A DNA stretch of 64,000 bases, taken from assembly GCA_002307315.1 (NCBI GenBank), contig DBTZ01000054.1, forward strand, positions 1 to 64,000. Reading direction: 5' to 3'. This document shows, piece after piece, positions 9,674-19,515 of this stretch. Source of the stretch: Alphaproteobacteria bacterium UBA1303. GTDB taxonomy: Bacteria > Pseudomonadota > Alphaproteobacteria > Micropepsales > Micropepsaceae. Position numbers and translations under genes: made by a program. How positions within the stretch are numbered: the stretch's first letter is position 1; each line of letters starts with the position of its first letter. Under the pieces are notes generated by a model. The model saw only the letters and a list, made by a program, of their open reading frames with translations, was not told where the DNA came from and searched no databases.

Positions 9674-9687
9674 GTACTGTACAGTAC
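9674..9687. promoter_or_regulatory. Palindromic operator 1 in the efflux/TetR divergent region
   Basis: GTACTGTACAGTAC is a perfect 14-bp palindrome, part of a 15-base unit ACTGTACAGTACGGT (9676-9690) that recurs 62 bases downstream. Location between an efflux operon and a divergent TetR gene fits a TetR operator. The rest of the divergent region, 9407-9673, shows no gene. Confidence 0.7.
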
Positions 9688-9737
9688 GGTTTACATCGTG
9701 TCTGTTTATGTGTAGTTGTTGGAATTGTCAACAGATG

Positions 9738-9752
9738 ACTGTACAGTACGGT
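9738..9752. promoter_or_regulatory. Palindromic operator 2, overlapping the tetR promoter
   Basis: This is the second copy of ACTGTACAGTACGGT. It touches a TATAAT hexamer (9752-9757) that is a likely -10 box of the TetR gene starting at 9779, so binding here would give autoregulation. Confidence 0.7.
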
Positions 9753-9778
9753 ATAATTTTTGTTAATCGAGAAAAAAG

Positions 9779-10429
9779 ATGCACGGAAACATCAGGATTG
9801 GAAAAGACGAACGGCGTGCTGCCATCATGGAGGTCGCGCGCGAGGAATTTCTGCGCGAAGGCTATGCCGCGGCCTCGATGTCGCAGATTGCGGCCAAGGT
9901 CGGCGGTTCCAAGGCGACGCTTTACGCGTATTTCCCGTCGAAACGGGATCTGTTTTTCGCCGTGGTCGATGCCGAAAGCGCCACCCTGATGGATGACCTC
10001 TACCGGGTCGACGAAAACGGCACCGACGTGCGCGTGACTTTGGCTGCCTTCTGCCGGCGCTTCATTTCCTTGGTGCTGAGCGACGAGGTTTCGGCCTTCG
10101 ATCGCATTGTCATCGCCGAGTCGGTGCGGTTTCCCGAAATCGGTCAGGCGGCCCACCAATTCGGCTATAAACGCGGCATCGACCGCATGGAAGCGTTGAT
10201 GCGCATGGGGATGGATGCCGGCTTGCTGCGCCGTGCCGATCCCCACACGGCGGCGGAATACCTGCTCAATCTGTGTTCCGGGCACCTGCATAAGCTCAGG
10301 CAGTGGAACATCCTTTCCGATGTGCCGCCGGCTCAAATCGAAGCCCAGATCGCGCTGGCGTCGGCGGCTTTTCTGGCGCTCTACGGCAACGACGAGATGG
10401 CGGCCGAGGCGCGTACGTTTTTCGGCTGA
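9779..10429 (+). CDS. TetR/AcrR-family repressor of the efflux operon
   Basis: This 216-residue regulator has the classic TetR DNA-binding region at the N-terminus (FLREGYAAASMSQIAAKVGG, then SKATLYAYFPSKRDLFFAV) and an all-helical C-terminal ligand domain of the AcrR type. It is divergent from the efflux operon with twin palindromes between, so the likely job is ligand-relieved repression of the pump and of itself. The ATG at 9779 follows a weak purine run (GAGAAAAAAG). Confidence 0.88.
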   Translation: MHGNIRIGKDERRAAIMEVAREEFLREGYAAASMSQIAAKVGGSKATLYAYFPSKRDLFFAVVDAESATLMDDLYRVDENGTDVRVTLAAFCRRFISLVLSDEVSAFDRIVIAESVRFPEIGQAAHQFGYKRGIDRMEALMRMGMDAGLLRRADPHTAAEYLLNLCSGHLHKLRQWNILSDVPPAQIEAQIALASAAFLALYGNDEMAAEARTFFG

Positions 10430-10585
10430 ACGCCGCGGCGCCGAATGGGTAAAATAAAGGAAAACAAGGTAATCGGGTGACGCCGTTTACCTGACGGGCA
10501 GCTAATTGTGACAGATTATTTCAAATCGCTTGACTTCGCGTCCGACCCTTGATTTCTCTGCCCGCCGATTTCACCCGCGAGACTC

Positions 10586-11539
10586 ATGCGCGCTTTTCTT
10601 TTTCCCGGACAAGGCAGTCAGGCCGTCGGCATGGGCAAGGTTCTTGCCGAAAGCTTCGCGTCCGCCAAATTGGCGTTCGAAGAGGTCGACGATGCGCTTT
10701 CCCAGAAGCTGTCCGCCCTGATGTGGGATGGGCCGGCGGAAGATTTGACCCTGACCGAAAACGCCCAGGCCGCGATCATGACCGCGAGCATCGCCGTGGT
10801 ACGGGTGCTTGAGACCGAAGCCGGGCTCGATCTTGCCAAGCATGCGCGTCTGGTCGCCGGTCATTCGCTCGGCGAATACAGCGCGCTCTGCGCCGCGGGC
10901 GCGTTCAGTTTGGCCGATACCGCAAGGCTTTTGAAGATTCGCGGAACCGCCATGCAGGCTGCGGTGCCGGTGGGAATGGGCGGCATGACCGCGCTGATCG
11001 GCGTCGATCTCGCCTTTGCCGAAGCCGTCGCCGCCGAAGCGGTGGCGCAAGCGATCGAAGCCGATCCGGTATGCGTGGTCGCCAACGACAATGCGCCGGG
11101 GCAGGTGGTGATTTCCGGCCGCAAGGAAACGCTGGATCGCGCCGGCGATATCGCCAAGGCCAAAGGCGCCAAACGCGTGATACCGCTTTCCGTCAGTGCG
11201 CCGTTCCATTGCCCGCTGATGAGAGCCGCGGCTGACAAGATGGCCGAGGCGCTGGCGGCGGTAACGATTCGCCCGCCGGCCGCGCCGGTGGTGGCCAACG
11301 TCACTGCGGCGGAAACGTCCGAACCGGAAACCATTCGCCGCCAACTGGTCGAACAGGTGACGGGAAAAGTGCGCTGGCGCGAAAGCGTCGCCGCTTTCCG
11401 CAATCTCGGTGTGGATACCACCGTCGAATTCGGCGGGGGCAAGGTGTTGACCGGGATGGTCAAGCGCATCGACAAGGAACTGGCGACGATATCTCTCGAT
11501 ACGCCGGCCGATATCGAAGCTTTTGCGAGGACTTTATGA
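10586..11539 (+). CDS. fabD: Malonyl-CoA:ACP transacylase
   Basis: FabD moves malonate from CoA to acyl carrier protein, the entry step of type II fatty-acid synthesis. The 317-residue protein shows FPGQGSQAVGMGK, the nucleophile motif GHSLGEY and the later SAPFHCPLM holding the active-site His. It overlaps fabG by 4 bases. The cluster order fabD-fabG-acpP-fabF is the common one. Confidence 0.96.
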   Translation: MRAFLFPGQGSQAVGMGKVLAESFASAKLAFEEVDDALSQKLSALMWDGPAEDLTLTENAQAAIMTASIAVVRVLETEAGLDLAKHARLVAGHSLGEYSALCAAGAFSLADTARLLKIRGTAMQAAVPVGMGGMTALIGVDLAFAEAVAAEAVAQAIEADPVCVVANDNAPGQVVISGRKETLDRAGDIAKAKGAKRVIPLSVSAPFHCPLMRAAADKMAEALAAVTIRPPAAPVVANVTAAETSEPETIRRQLVEQVTGKVRWRESVAAFRNLGVDTTVEFGGGKVLTGMVKRIDKELATISLDTPADIEAFARTL

Positions 11540-12282
11540 TGTTCGATCTGACGGGGAAGACTGCGCTGGTTACGGGCGCCGGCGGCGGCATCGGCGGTGC
11601 GGTCGCGCGCGTCCTGCACAGACAAGGTGCCGCGGTGGTGCTGGTCGATATGAAGGCCGAGGGCATCGAAGCGCTTAAAGCCGAACTGAAGACGCGGGCC
11701 TACAGCCTCGTCTGCAACGTCACCGATGCTGCGGCGGTTGAAGCTCTGCCCAAGCAAGCCGAAGAGATGGCCGGTTCGTCGGTCGACATTCTGATCAACA
11801 ACGCCGGCATTACCCGCGACAATCTGTTGATGCGGATGAAGGACGAGGAGTGGGATCTGGTGCTGGCGGTGAACCTCACCGCGGGCTTCAAGCTTGCACG
11901 CGCACACTTACGCGGCATGCTGAAGAAGCGCTGGGGCCGCATCGTGTCGATTTCCTCGGTGGTGGGCGCCACCGGCAATCCCGGCCAGTGCAATTACTCG
12001 GCGACCAAGGCGGGGATCACCGCGATGAGCAAATCGCTCGGCCAGGAAGTGGCCAGTCGCGGCATTACCGTGAACTGCGTCGCCCCCGGTTTCGTCAAGA
12101 CGCCGATGACCGACGTCCTCAGCGACGAGGTCAAGAAGGCACTGCTTTCTCGCATTCCACTGGGGCGATTGAGCACACCGGACGATATTGCCAACGCCGT
12201 GCTCTTCCTTTCGAGCGAAGAAGCAGGCTACATCACTGGTCAAACCATCCACGTCAACGGCGGGATGGCAATGATTTCGTAA
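11536..12282 (+). CDS. fabG: 3-oxoacyl-ACP reductase
   Basis: A 248-residue short-chain dehydrogenase that reduces 3-oxoacyl-ACP with NADPH. Cofactor motif TGAGGGIGG, NNAGIT, catalytic Ser in SISSVVG and YSATK (Tyr and Lys) are all present, as is NCVAPGFVKTPMT. ATG overlaps the fabD stop. A second ATG directly follows the first. Confidence 0.96.
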   Translation: MMFDLTGKTALVTGAGGGIGGAVARVLHRQGAAVVLVDMKAEGIEALKAELKTRAYSLVCNVTDAAAVEALPKQAEEMAGSSVDILINNAGITRDNLLMRMKDEEWDLVLAVNLTAGFKLARAHLRGMLKKRWGRIVSISSVVGATGNPGQCNYSATKAGITAMSKSLGQEVASRGITVNCVAPGFVKTPMTDVLSDEVKKALLSRIPLGRLSTPDDIANAVLFLSSEEAGYITGQTIHVNGGMAMIS

Positions 12283-12439
12283 ATAAACCAGACGGTTAAT
12301 GCACTGTTGGCGAGACGGGAGCGTTTATGATAGGAAACTTCCGACCCCCAATAGACGTTGCCGTGAGGTAATGAAAGCCATGCCGCGGGCCATCGTTTCG
12401 AAGCGCGGCAGTAAACAGCAAGGAGAGGCGTAAAATCCC

Positions 12440-12679
12440 ATGAGCGATACTGCCGAACGCGTAAAGAAGATTGTGGTCGAGCATCTTAACGTCGATGCCG
12501 AGAAGGTCGTCGAGACCGCGTCGTTTATCGAAGACCTCGGCGCCGACAGTCTCGACACCGTCGAGCTGGTGATGGCGTTCGAAGAGGAATTCGGTATCGA
12601 AATTCCCGACGACGCGGCCGAAACCATCGCGACCGTCGGCGACGCCGTCAAGTACATCGATAAGACCAACAACGCCTGA
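12440..12679 (+). CDS. acpP: Acyl carrier protein
   Basis: The 79-residue acidic carrier holds growing acyl chains on a phosphopantetheine arm at the Ser of the [13 protein letters not shown] motif. Length and sequence are standard. A good AAGGAGAGG site precedes the ATG. The 157-base gap after fabG may hold its own promoter, as is usual for acpP, but I cannot pick one. Confidence 0.97.
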   Translation: MSDTAERVKKIVVEHLNVDAEKVVETASFIEDLGADSLDTVELVMAFEEEFGIEIPDDAAETIATVGDAVKYIDKTNNA

Positions 12680-12697
12680 TCGTCGCAAAGACTCGCG

Positions 12698-13960
12698 ATG
12701 CGTAGGGTCGTTGTTACCGGGTTGGGGCTGGTCACGCCGTTGGCGTGCGGCGTCGAGGAGAGCTGGGCGCGTTTGATCGCCGGCGAATCTGCCGTGCGTC
12801 GGATCGCCAGATTTCCCGCCGACGATCTGGTGACCAAGATCGCCTGCGAAGTGCTGCGCGGAGACGGCTCCGCAGGCACGTTCAATCCGGATCAGTGGCT
12901 CGACGCCAAAGAGCAGCGGAAGGTCGACGATTTTATCCTCTACGCCGTCGCCGCGGCCCAGATGGCGGTGACCGATTCGGGATACGTCGCCGACACCGAG
13001 GAGGAACGCTGTCGCAGCGGCGTTCTCATCGGTTCGGGCATCGGCGGTCTCGACGGTATCGCCAAGACCGCGCTGCTGATGAAGGAAAAAGGCCCGCGCC
13101 GGGTATCTCCGTTCTTCATTCCGGGGCGGCTGATCAATCTGGCGGCGGGCTACGTTTCGATTCATCAGCATTTCAAGGGACCGAACCACGCGGTGGTGAC
13201 GGCCTGCGCCACCGGTGCCCATGCCATCGGCGATGCCGCCCGGCTGATAGCGTTCGACGATGCCGACGTGATGCTGGCGGGCGGGGCGGAGAGTGCGATC
13301 TGTCCGATCGGCATCGCCGGATTCAACGCCTGCAAGGCGCTGTCGACGGCGTACAACGATATGCCGGAAAAGGCCTCGCGGCCCTACGACAAGGATCGCG
13401 ACGGTTTTGTGATGGGCGAAGGTTCCGGCGTCGTGATGCTCGAAGAGTACGAGCATGCGAAAGCGCGCGGTGCGAAGATGTACGGCGAGGTGGTGGGCTA
13501 CGGGCTTTCCGGCGACGCCTATCACATCACCGCTCCGGCCGAGGATGGCGACGGCGGCTTCCGCGCCATGCAGATGGCGGTGAAGCGCGCCGGGATTTCT
13601 CCAGCCGACATCGATTACGTCAACGCCCACGGCACCTCGACCATGGCTGACTGGACCGAGGCGCGATCGGTCGAGCGGTTGTTCGGCGACGCGGTGGCGG
13701 GCAAGACGATGTCGTCCACCAAATCCGCCATCGGCCACCTGTTGGGCGCGGCGGGGGCGGTCGAGGCGATCTTCTGTCTTTTGGCGATGCGCGATTCGGT
13801 TGCGCCGCCGACGCTGAACCTCGACCATCCCGAACACGAGACGCCGCTCGATCTGGTGCCTCATGCGGCAAAGCGGATGAACATCGACACGGCGTTGTCG
13901 AACTCCTTCGGCTTCGGCGGCACCAATGCCGCGCTGGTGCTGAAGAAAGTAAGCGAATAG
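12698..13960 (+). CDS. fabF: 3-oxoacyl-ACP synthase II
   Basis: The 420-residue elongating condensing enzyme uses malonyl-ACP. The Cys-His-His triad is visible: TACATGAHAIGDA (Cys), NAHGTST (His) and KSAIGHLLGAAG (His), with NSFGFGGTNAALV at the C-terminus. It begins 18 bases after acpP and is co-oriented with mltG. Confidence 0.96.
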   Translation: MRRVVVTGLGLVTPLACGVEESWARLIAGESAVRRIARFPADDLVTKIACEVLRGDGSAGTFNPDQWLDAKEQRKVDDFILYAVAAAQMAVTDSGYVADTEEERCRSGVLIGSGIGGLDGIAKTALLMKEKGPRRVSPFFIPGRLINLAAGYVSIHQHFKGPNHAVVTACATGAHAIGDAARLIAFDDADVMLAGGAESAICPIGIAGFNACKALSTAYNDMPEKASRPYDKDRDGFVMGEGSGVVMLEEYEHAKARGAKMYGEVVGYGLSGDAYHITAPAEDGDGGFRAMQMAVKRAGISPADIDYVNAHGTSTMADWTEARSVERLFGDAVAGKTMSSTKSAIGHLLGAAGAVEAIFCLLAMRDSVAPPTLNLDHPEHETPLDLVPHAAKRMNIDTALSNSFGFGGTNAALVLKKVSE

Positions 13961-14021
13961 TATTCTGCTCGTGCGTGGCGGGGAAAATGGCGAGCCGCAA
14001 GGCGAGCCGAGGCGGTGCGAC

Positions 14022-15014
14022 ATGCGGAAGCTCTTGGTGTTGGCGTTGGTGCTGGCGGTTGCGGCCGGCGGTATTTTCGGCTGGGGATATACGGCCTTCA
14101 CGGTGCCGGGGCCGGCGGCCAGATCCGGCGAAGAGACCGTGGTGCAGATCGAAAGCGGCATGCGTCTGATGGCCATTGCCGAGGCGTTGCAGACGGCGGG
14201 TGCGATCCGGCGCGCCGACGTATTCGTGATCGGGGTCAGGCTGTCGGGCAAAGCGCACGCGCTCAAAGCCGGCGAATTCGCCATCCCCTCCGGTGCCGGC
14301 ATGCGGGATGTGATGAACATTCTCGCTTCGGGAAAATCCATCGAACACAAGATCACCGTCGCCGAAGGGCTGACGGCGGCGATGGCCTACGCTCTGGTCA
14401 AGGCCGATCCGGCCTTGACCGGCGAGGCCGGCGCGGTGCCGGAAGAAGGCAGTCTGCTGCCGGAAACCTATCTGTTCCAGCGCGGCACCGCACGCAGCGA
14501 AATCCTGGCGCGGATGCGCAAGGCGCAAAAGACGCTGTTCGACGATTTGTGGGGAAAACGGGCGAAAACCCTGCCGTTCAAGACCAAAGCGGAGGCGCTG
14601 GTTCTCGCTTCGATCGTGGAAAAGGAAACCGCGCGGCCCAACGAGCGCCCTCATATCGCCGCGGTGTTTCTCAACCGGTTGAAAATCGGCATGCCGCTGC
14701 AGTCCGATCCCACCATCATTTACGGCCTGACCAAGGGCTATCCCTTGGGTCGCGGCATCCGCAAAAGCGAGATCGAAAAGACGACGCCCTATAACACCTA
14801 TGCCATCGCCGCATTGCCGCCGACGCCGATCTGCAATCCCGGCAAGGAAGCGATCCAGGCGGTGCTGAATCCCGCCGACAGCAAGGATCTGTATTTCGTC
14901 GCCGACGGCACCGGCGGGCATGCCTTCGCCGCCACCGTGGAGGAGCAGGCGAAGAACGTCGTCAAATGGCGCCAAATCGAGAAACGGCAGAAAGCCGCAG
15001 CGGGCCGGCGCTGA
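14022..15014 (+). CDS. mltG: Endolytic murein transglycosylase MltG
   Basis: MltG cuts nascent glycan strands and sets chain ends in peptidoglycan growth. The 330-residue protein has an N-terminal membrane anchor (LLVLALVLAVAAGGIFGWGY), a LysM-like part, and the YceG catalytic domain with LASIVEKET (catalytic Glu), LQSDPTIIYG and YNTY. I use ATG 14022 behind GAGGCGG; an upstream GTG at 13971 would put a basic tail before the anchor. It sits after fabF, a frequent arrangement. Confidence 0.93.
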   Translation: MRKLLVLALVLAVAAGGIFGWGYTAFTVPGPAARSGEETVVQIESGMRLMAIAEALQTAGAIRRADVFVIGVRLSGKAHALKAGEFAIPSGAGMRDVMNILASGKSIEHKITVAEGLTAAMAYALVKADPALTGEAGAVPEEGSLLPETYLFQRGTARSEILARMRKAQKTLFDDLWGKRAKTLPFKTKAEALVLASIVEKETARPNERPHIAAVFLNRLKIGMPLQSDPTIIYGLTKGYPLGRGIRKSEIEKTTPYNTYAIAALPPTPICNPGKEAIQAVLNPADSKDLYFVADGTGGHAFAATVEEQAKNVVKWRQIEKRQKAAAGRR

Positions 15015-15040
15015 CCGGCCCGTGCGCGGTTTTACTTCGA

Positions 15041-15355
15041 TCAGCTATTGGCCTGGAAATGGATCGGCACTTTGATGGTCCCGGTCTTTGCCCCGACCGG
15101 CAGCACGTTGGCAACGCACATGGCGGCCTTGTCGAAGCCGTTTATCGGCGTCGGCGCTTCGAGGACCTTGCAGTTCGACAATTTCCCTTCGGCGGCGGTG
15201 CATTCCAGCATCACCGTTGCCGATAGTTTCGAGTTGGCGAACTTATCGACACAGGTGGCGAATTGCGTACTCAGCGATTCGGCGTGGCTGTACCCGGAAA
15301 AGGACGTCATGGCGACAAGCGCGGTGACGGCGGCGGCGTATCTATAGAGTCTCAT
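15041..15355 (-). CDS. Periplasmic protein resembling a TonB C-terminal domain
   Basis: A protein of 104 residues with a signal peptide (TALVAMTSFSGYSHA). The mature part has the order of a TonB C-terminal fold: an LEC strand, GKLSNCKVLE, a GF-K-AAMCVA helix and a KVPIHF final strand. It lacks the membrane anchor and proline-rich spacer of a true TonB, so it may be a free periplasmic module. The start at 15355 has GGGG seven bases upstream; an in-frame GTG at 15367 is the alternative. The assignment is from pattern only. Confidence 0.5.
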   Translation of the reverse strand: MRLYRYAAAVTALVAMTSFSGYSHAESLSTQFATCVDKFANSKLSATVMLECTAAEGKLSNCKVLEAPTPINGFDKAAMCVANVLPVGAKTGTIKVPIHFQANS

Positions 15356-15620
15356 TGTAATCCCCACACATCTTCTCTTTTAGTCACCCGGGTTCTTCCG
15401 GGATGAGCGCAAGCATGTGGGGTAATCCCTAATAATTATTAATCGTCGTTTGCACTTTGCAAATTAATCCTACCTGAGAATTAACGCCGGAGCATGCGGC
15501 TAACTTTCGGCTAAAGATACAGACAGTTGCCGGACGGATCGGCTGCGCGGGTAAGACATTGGTGACGATATTTGGTCATGTTTGGCAACATGTCGTAACG
15601 ATTTCTTACGGGGATTCGAA

Positions 15621-17882
15621 ATGAGGTTTCGTCTAGCCGACCTTTCACTGCTGGCAAAAATCGGTTTCGCACCCGCCTTGGCCTTGGCCGTTATGGCGGC
15701 CATCACCGTGTTTTCGGTCGTTGCTCAGCGACAGTCCGCCGCCGAGTTGCAGCGTGCGGTGCATGTCGACATGGCGACGATGAGCCATATCCAGAAGATG
15801 TCCGAGCAGGTCGAGGAGTCCCATGGCAGGCTCTACATGCTGCTGACCCATCAGGCCGGGAAGATCGATCAGAACAAAATCGAATCTCAGGTCAAGCAAC
15901 TGGTTTCCGACATGGCGGACATCCAGCACGACATCGACGGACTTTCCAAAGTCGTCGATCCGTCGCAGCGGCCGCTGCTCGTCAAACTGTCCAAGCAGAT
16001 GGGCGATACCCGCAGTGCGGTCGATCTGGTCGGCAGCATGATGACGGCGGATTTCTCCGCCGCCGCCAGCTTTATCGATCCGTTCGAGCAAAGCTACCGG
16101 CAGATGATCGCCACCTTGAACGACGTGGTGACGACCAACGAGGCCGCCACCGCCGCGCGCGCCGTCCGGAGCGAGGCGCAGGTGTCGCGCAATCAGAACA
16201 TTCTCGTCGTCGCCGGCAGCATTACATTCCTATTGGTGATGGCGCTGGCGGCGTTGACGGTGCTGGCAACCCGCGCCGACATCAAAGGCATTGCCGGCGC
16301 CACCGAGGCGCTGGCCGGCGGCGACAACGACATCGACCTCGATACGCTTAAGCGCCGGGACGAACTCGGCGCCATCGTCCGTTCGCTGGTGGTGTTCCGC
16401 GACAACCAGCTCAGCGTCGTCGCCTTGCGCAAGGAGCAGGAGGCGCGAAAGGTCGCACAAGAGGCCGAGGACGCCAAGCGGACCGAGGAACAGGCGCAGG
16501 TGATGGAACTCCTGGGCCGGGGGCTCGACCATTTGGCCTCCGGCGATTTATCCTATCGCATCAGCAAGGACTTTCCCCCGGACAGTGCGCAGCTTAAGGC
16601 CGACTTCAACCGCGCGATGGGCGAACTCGAATCCACCCTGCAGGTCATTACCGGCGTCACCGCCAAGATTTATGCGGAAACCGCGGGCGGCGCGAAGGGA
16701 ACTGCCGCCGCAGGCAAGTCGACCTTGCAGGAAACCGGCAAGGCGCTGGAAGCGGCGCTCGATGCCTTCCGCGAAAACGAAAAGCGCATAATCGCCTTGC
16801 GCGAAGAAACCGCGCGGGCGTCCGAAGCCAAAGCGAAAGAGCAGGCCGCGGTGGTGTCGGCGTTGTCGGGCGGTCTCGAAAAACTGGCGGCTGGCGATAT
16901 GACCTACCGCATCGCGAGTGATTTTCCCGCCGAATACCGCGCTCTCAAGGACAATTTCAACGCGGCGCTGGAAACCATCGAGAGGGCCTTGGGCACGGTT
17001 TTGCAGGCCACCCGCAACATTCAGACCGGCGCCGGCGAAATCAGCAAGGCATCCGACGATCTGTCGCACCGCACCGAGCAGCAGGCGGCTTCGTTGGAAG
17101 AGACCGCTGCCGCGCTGGAACAGATCACCGCTACGGTCAAACGAACCGCCGATAACGCCCAAAGCGCCAGCAGCATCGTTTCGTCCGCCAAGGTCAGCGC
17201 CGAAAACGGCGGCCACGTGGTCGACCACGCCATCGGAGCGATGGGGCAGATCGAGCAGTCTTCCAAGAAAATTACCGACATTATCGGCGTAATGGACGAG
17301 ATCTCGTTCCAGACCAATCTGCTGGCGTTGAACGCGGGCGTCGAAGCGGCCCGCGCCGGCGAGGCCGGCCGCGGCTTTGCCGTGGTGGCTTCGGAAGTGC
17401 GTTCGCTGGCCCAGCGCTCCAGCGAGGCGGCGCGCCAGATCAAGACCCTGATCAAGTCGTCGAGCGAACAGGTCGGCACCGGCGTCAAGCTGGTGGGCGA
17501 AACCGGCGATGCGCTAAAAAAGATCGTCGAGAAGGTGATCGAGATCAATACGCTGGTCGGCGAGATGGCCCAAGCCGCCAAGCAGCAGTCCACCGGCATC
17601 GAAGAGGTCAATACCGCCGTCACCCAGATGGATCAGGTGACCCAGCAGAATGCCGCCATGGTCGAGGAAAGCACCGCTGCCAGCCATTCGCTGGCCGGCG
17701 ATGCCGACGAACTGGCGCGGCTGATTGGGAAATTCAAGGTCGGTGGCATCGAGGCGGCGGAATCCGCCCCGGTCAGGGCGCGATCCGACGTTCGGCCGGA
17801 GCCGCACAAGCTGGCCGTTGCGCAAGGGGCGGCCGTGTCCCGGTTGACCGTGCCGTCGACCGAGGAATGGAGCTCGTTTTAA
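15621..17882 (+). CDS. Methyl-accepting chemotaxis protein
   Basis: A 753-residue chemoreceptor. Order: TM1 (about 15-35), a periplasmic four-helix-type sensor, TM2 (about 190-212), a HAMP region, then two more HAMP-like repeats ([16 protein letters not shown] and [16 protein letters not shown]), and a signalling domain with the hairpin tip [21 protein letters not shown] use ATG 15621, which precedes the natural N-terminus; an upstream in-frame start at 15582 is unlikely. There is no che gene nearby. The signal is unknown. The 265-base gap before it holds no gene. Confidence 0.9.
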   Translation: MRFRLADLSLLAKIGFAPALALAVMAAITVFSVVAQRQSAAELQRAVHVDMATMSHIQKMSEQVEESHGRLYMLLTHQAGKIDQNKIESQVKQLVSDMADIQHDIDGLSKVVDPSQRPLLVKLSKQMGDTRSAVDLVGSMMTADFSAAASFIDPFEQSYRQMIATLNDVVTTNEAATAARAVRSEAQVSRNQNILVVAGSITFLLVMALAALTVLATRADIKGIAGATEALAGGDNDIDLDTLKRRDELGAIVRSLVVFRDNQLSVVALRKEQEARKVAQEAEDAKRTEEQAQVMELLGRGLDHLASGDLSYRISKDFPPDSAQLKADFNRAMGELESTLQVITGVTAKIYAETAGGAKGTAAAGKSTLQETGKALEAALDAFRENEKRIIALREETARASEAKAKEQAAVVSALSGGLEKLAAGDMTYRIASDFPAEYRALKDNFNAALETIERALGTVLQATRNIQTGAGEISKASDDLSHRTEQQAASLEETAAALEQITATVKRTADNAQSASSIVSSAKVSAENGGHVVDHAIGAMGQIEQSSKKITDIIGVMDEISFQTNLLALNAGVEAARAGEAGRGFAVVASEVRSLAQRSSEAARQIKTLIKSSSEQVGTGVKLVGETGDALKKIVEKVIEINTLVGEMAQAAKQQSTGIEEVNTAVTQMDQVTQQNAAMVEESTAASHSLAGDADELARLIGKFKVGGIEAAESAPVRARSDVRPEPHKLAVAQGAAVSRLTVPSTEEWSSF

Positions 17883-18002
17883 GCCGCCTTCCACCGCGGG
17901 GGCGGAGCGGTTAAAATCCCCACTGATTCTGAAGCGGCGGACGTTTTTGGTGAAAGCGTCCGCCGTTTCGGGTGTTTTATGTTGTATTTTGGGGAATGAT
18001 TT

Positions 18003-18890
18003 ATGCCGCTCGTCAGTATGACCGGTTTTGCCGAGGCGCAGGGAAGCTGCGAGGGCGCGCATTGGCGCTGGGAAGTCAAAAGCGTCAACGGTCGCGGGCT
18101 GGACGTGCGTCTGCGCTTGCCGCCCGGTTTCGATTCGCTGGAGAGTGCCGCGCGGGCCTTGGCTGCCGGGCGGTTCAGGCGCGGCAATGTGCAGGTTTCG
18201 TTGGCCTATGACGTGATCCGCGACGGCGGCGCGTTTCGCGTCGACCGCGACGCGCTGGCCGAGGCAGTGCGCCTTGCCAAGGAAATCGAGGCGGAAACCG
18301 GCCTGCCGGCGGCGCGCATCGACGGGCTTTTGTCGCTCAAGGGCATCATCGTGCAGGACGACGAAACCCAGCCCGACGAGGCGATGCGGAAGGCGCGCGA
18401 TACCGCGCTGCTGGAGAGTTTGGCCGAGGCGTTCGCGGCGCTGGCGGCTTCGCGCGCGGGCGAGGGCGCCAAGCTGGCGCGGGTACTGAGCGCGCAGGTC
18501 GACGACATCGAACGGTTGACCCATGACGCGGCGGCTTCGGCGGCGGCTCAGCCGGCGATTTTGCGCGACCGGCTGGTCGCCCAACTCGACGAGCTTTTGG
18601 CCCCCGGCGCGGTGCCGGCCGACCGGCTGGCGCAGGAGGTGGCGCTGCTGGCCTCGCGCGCCGACGTGCGCGAAGAACTCGATCGGCTTGCCGCCCATGT
18701 CGGCGAGGCGCGGCGGTTGATGGAATCGAACGAGGCAATCGGCCGCAAGCTCGATTTCCTCGCCCAGGAATTCAATCGCGAGGCCAATACGCTATGCTCG
18801 AAGTCGGCCGACGGGGATCTCACCCGCATCGGCATCGAACTCAAGGCGACGATCGATCAATTCCGCGAACAGGCGGCAAACGTGGAGTGA
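18003..18890 (+). CDS. yicC: YicC/YloC-family endoribonuclease
   Basis: A 295-residue protein with the family start SMTGFAEAQG, WEVKSVNGRGLDVRLRLPPG, and the C-terminal GRKLDFLAQEFNREANTLCS with a LKATIDQFREQ end. Family members act as single-strand endoribonucleases in RNA decay. Only 4 bases separate it from gmk; yicC-gmk is a conserved pair. Confidence 0.93.
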   Translation: MPLVSMTGFAEAQGSCEGAHWRWEVKSVNGRGLDVRLRLPPGFDSLESAARALAAGRFRRGNVQVSLAYDVIRDGGAFRVDRDALAEAVRLAKEIEAETGLPAARIDGLLSLKGIIVQDDETQPDEAMRKARDTALLESLAEAFAALAASRAGEGAKLARVLSAQVDDIERLTHDAAASAAAQPAILRDRLVAQLDELLAPGAVPADRLAQEVALLASRADVREELDRLAAHVGEARRLMESNEAIGRKLDFLAQEFNREANTLCSKSADGDLTRIGIELKATIDQFREQAANVE

Positions 18891-18894
18891 AAGC

Positions 18895-19515
18895 ATGGAA
18901 AAGCGGCGCGGTCTGATGATGGTTCTGTCTTCGCCTTCGGGGGCGGGCAAATCGACGCTGGCTAAGATGCTGGTCGAAAGCGATCCCGTTATCGCCATGA
19001 GCGTTTCCGCCACCACGCGGATGCCGCGTCCCGGCGAAATCGACGGCAAGGACTATTACTTCGTCAATGCGCTGAAGTTCGAAAGCATGGTCGGCGACGG
19101 CGCCTTTCTCGAACACGCCAAGGTATTCGACCATCATTACGGTACGCCCAAGGGGCCGGTGGAAGGCGCGCTGGCGCAGGGGCACGACGTGCTGTTCGAC
19201 ATCGACTGGCAGGGCACTCAGCAGCTTGCTCAGAAGATGCCGCACGATCTGGTGCGGGTGTTCATCCTGCCGCCGTCGCGCGATGAGCTCGAACGCCGCC
19301 TGAAAGCGCGCGCCTCGGATGCGCCGGACGTGGTGGCGCGGCGCATGGCCAAGGCGGGCGATGAAATCAGCCATTGGGCGGAGTACGACTATGTCGTGGT
19401 CAACGACGATCTGAACGCCGCCCACGCCAAGATTTCCGCCATTCTGGTTGCCGAACGGCAGAAGCGTACCCGCCAGATCGGCCTGCACGGCTTCGTCGAA
19501 AGCCTTACAGCCTGA
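18895..19515 (+). CDS. gmk: Guanylate kinase
   Basis: Gmk phosphorylates GMP to GDP using ATP. The 206-residue protein has the P-loop SPSGAGKSTL, the GMP-binding TTRMPRPGEIDGKDYYF region, and DIDWQGTQQL. Its last 11 bases overlap the end of the convergent MocR gene. Confidence 0.96.
   Translation: MEKRRGLMMVLSSPSGAGKSTLAKMLVESDPVIAMSVSATTRMPRPGEIDGKDYYFVNALKFESMVGDGAFLEHAKVFDHHYGTPKGPVEGALAQGHDVLFDIDWQGTQQLAQKMPHDLVRVFILPPSRDELERRLKARASDAPDVVARRMAKAGDEISHWAEYDYVVVNDDLNAAHAKISAILVAERQKRTRQIGLHGFVESLTA

Noticed and set aside
12296..14356. Long minus-strand open frame opposite fabF and mltG (686 codons)
   Set aside because: It is antisense to clear genes, has no family likeness, and GC-rich genes give such mirror frames often. 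The same applies to long antisense frames at 607-1611, 5367-6953, 7922-9424, 50274-51929 and 51899-53482.
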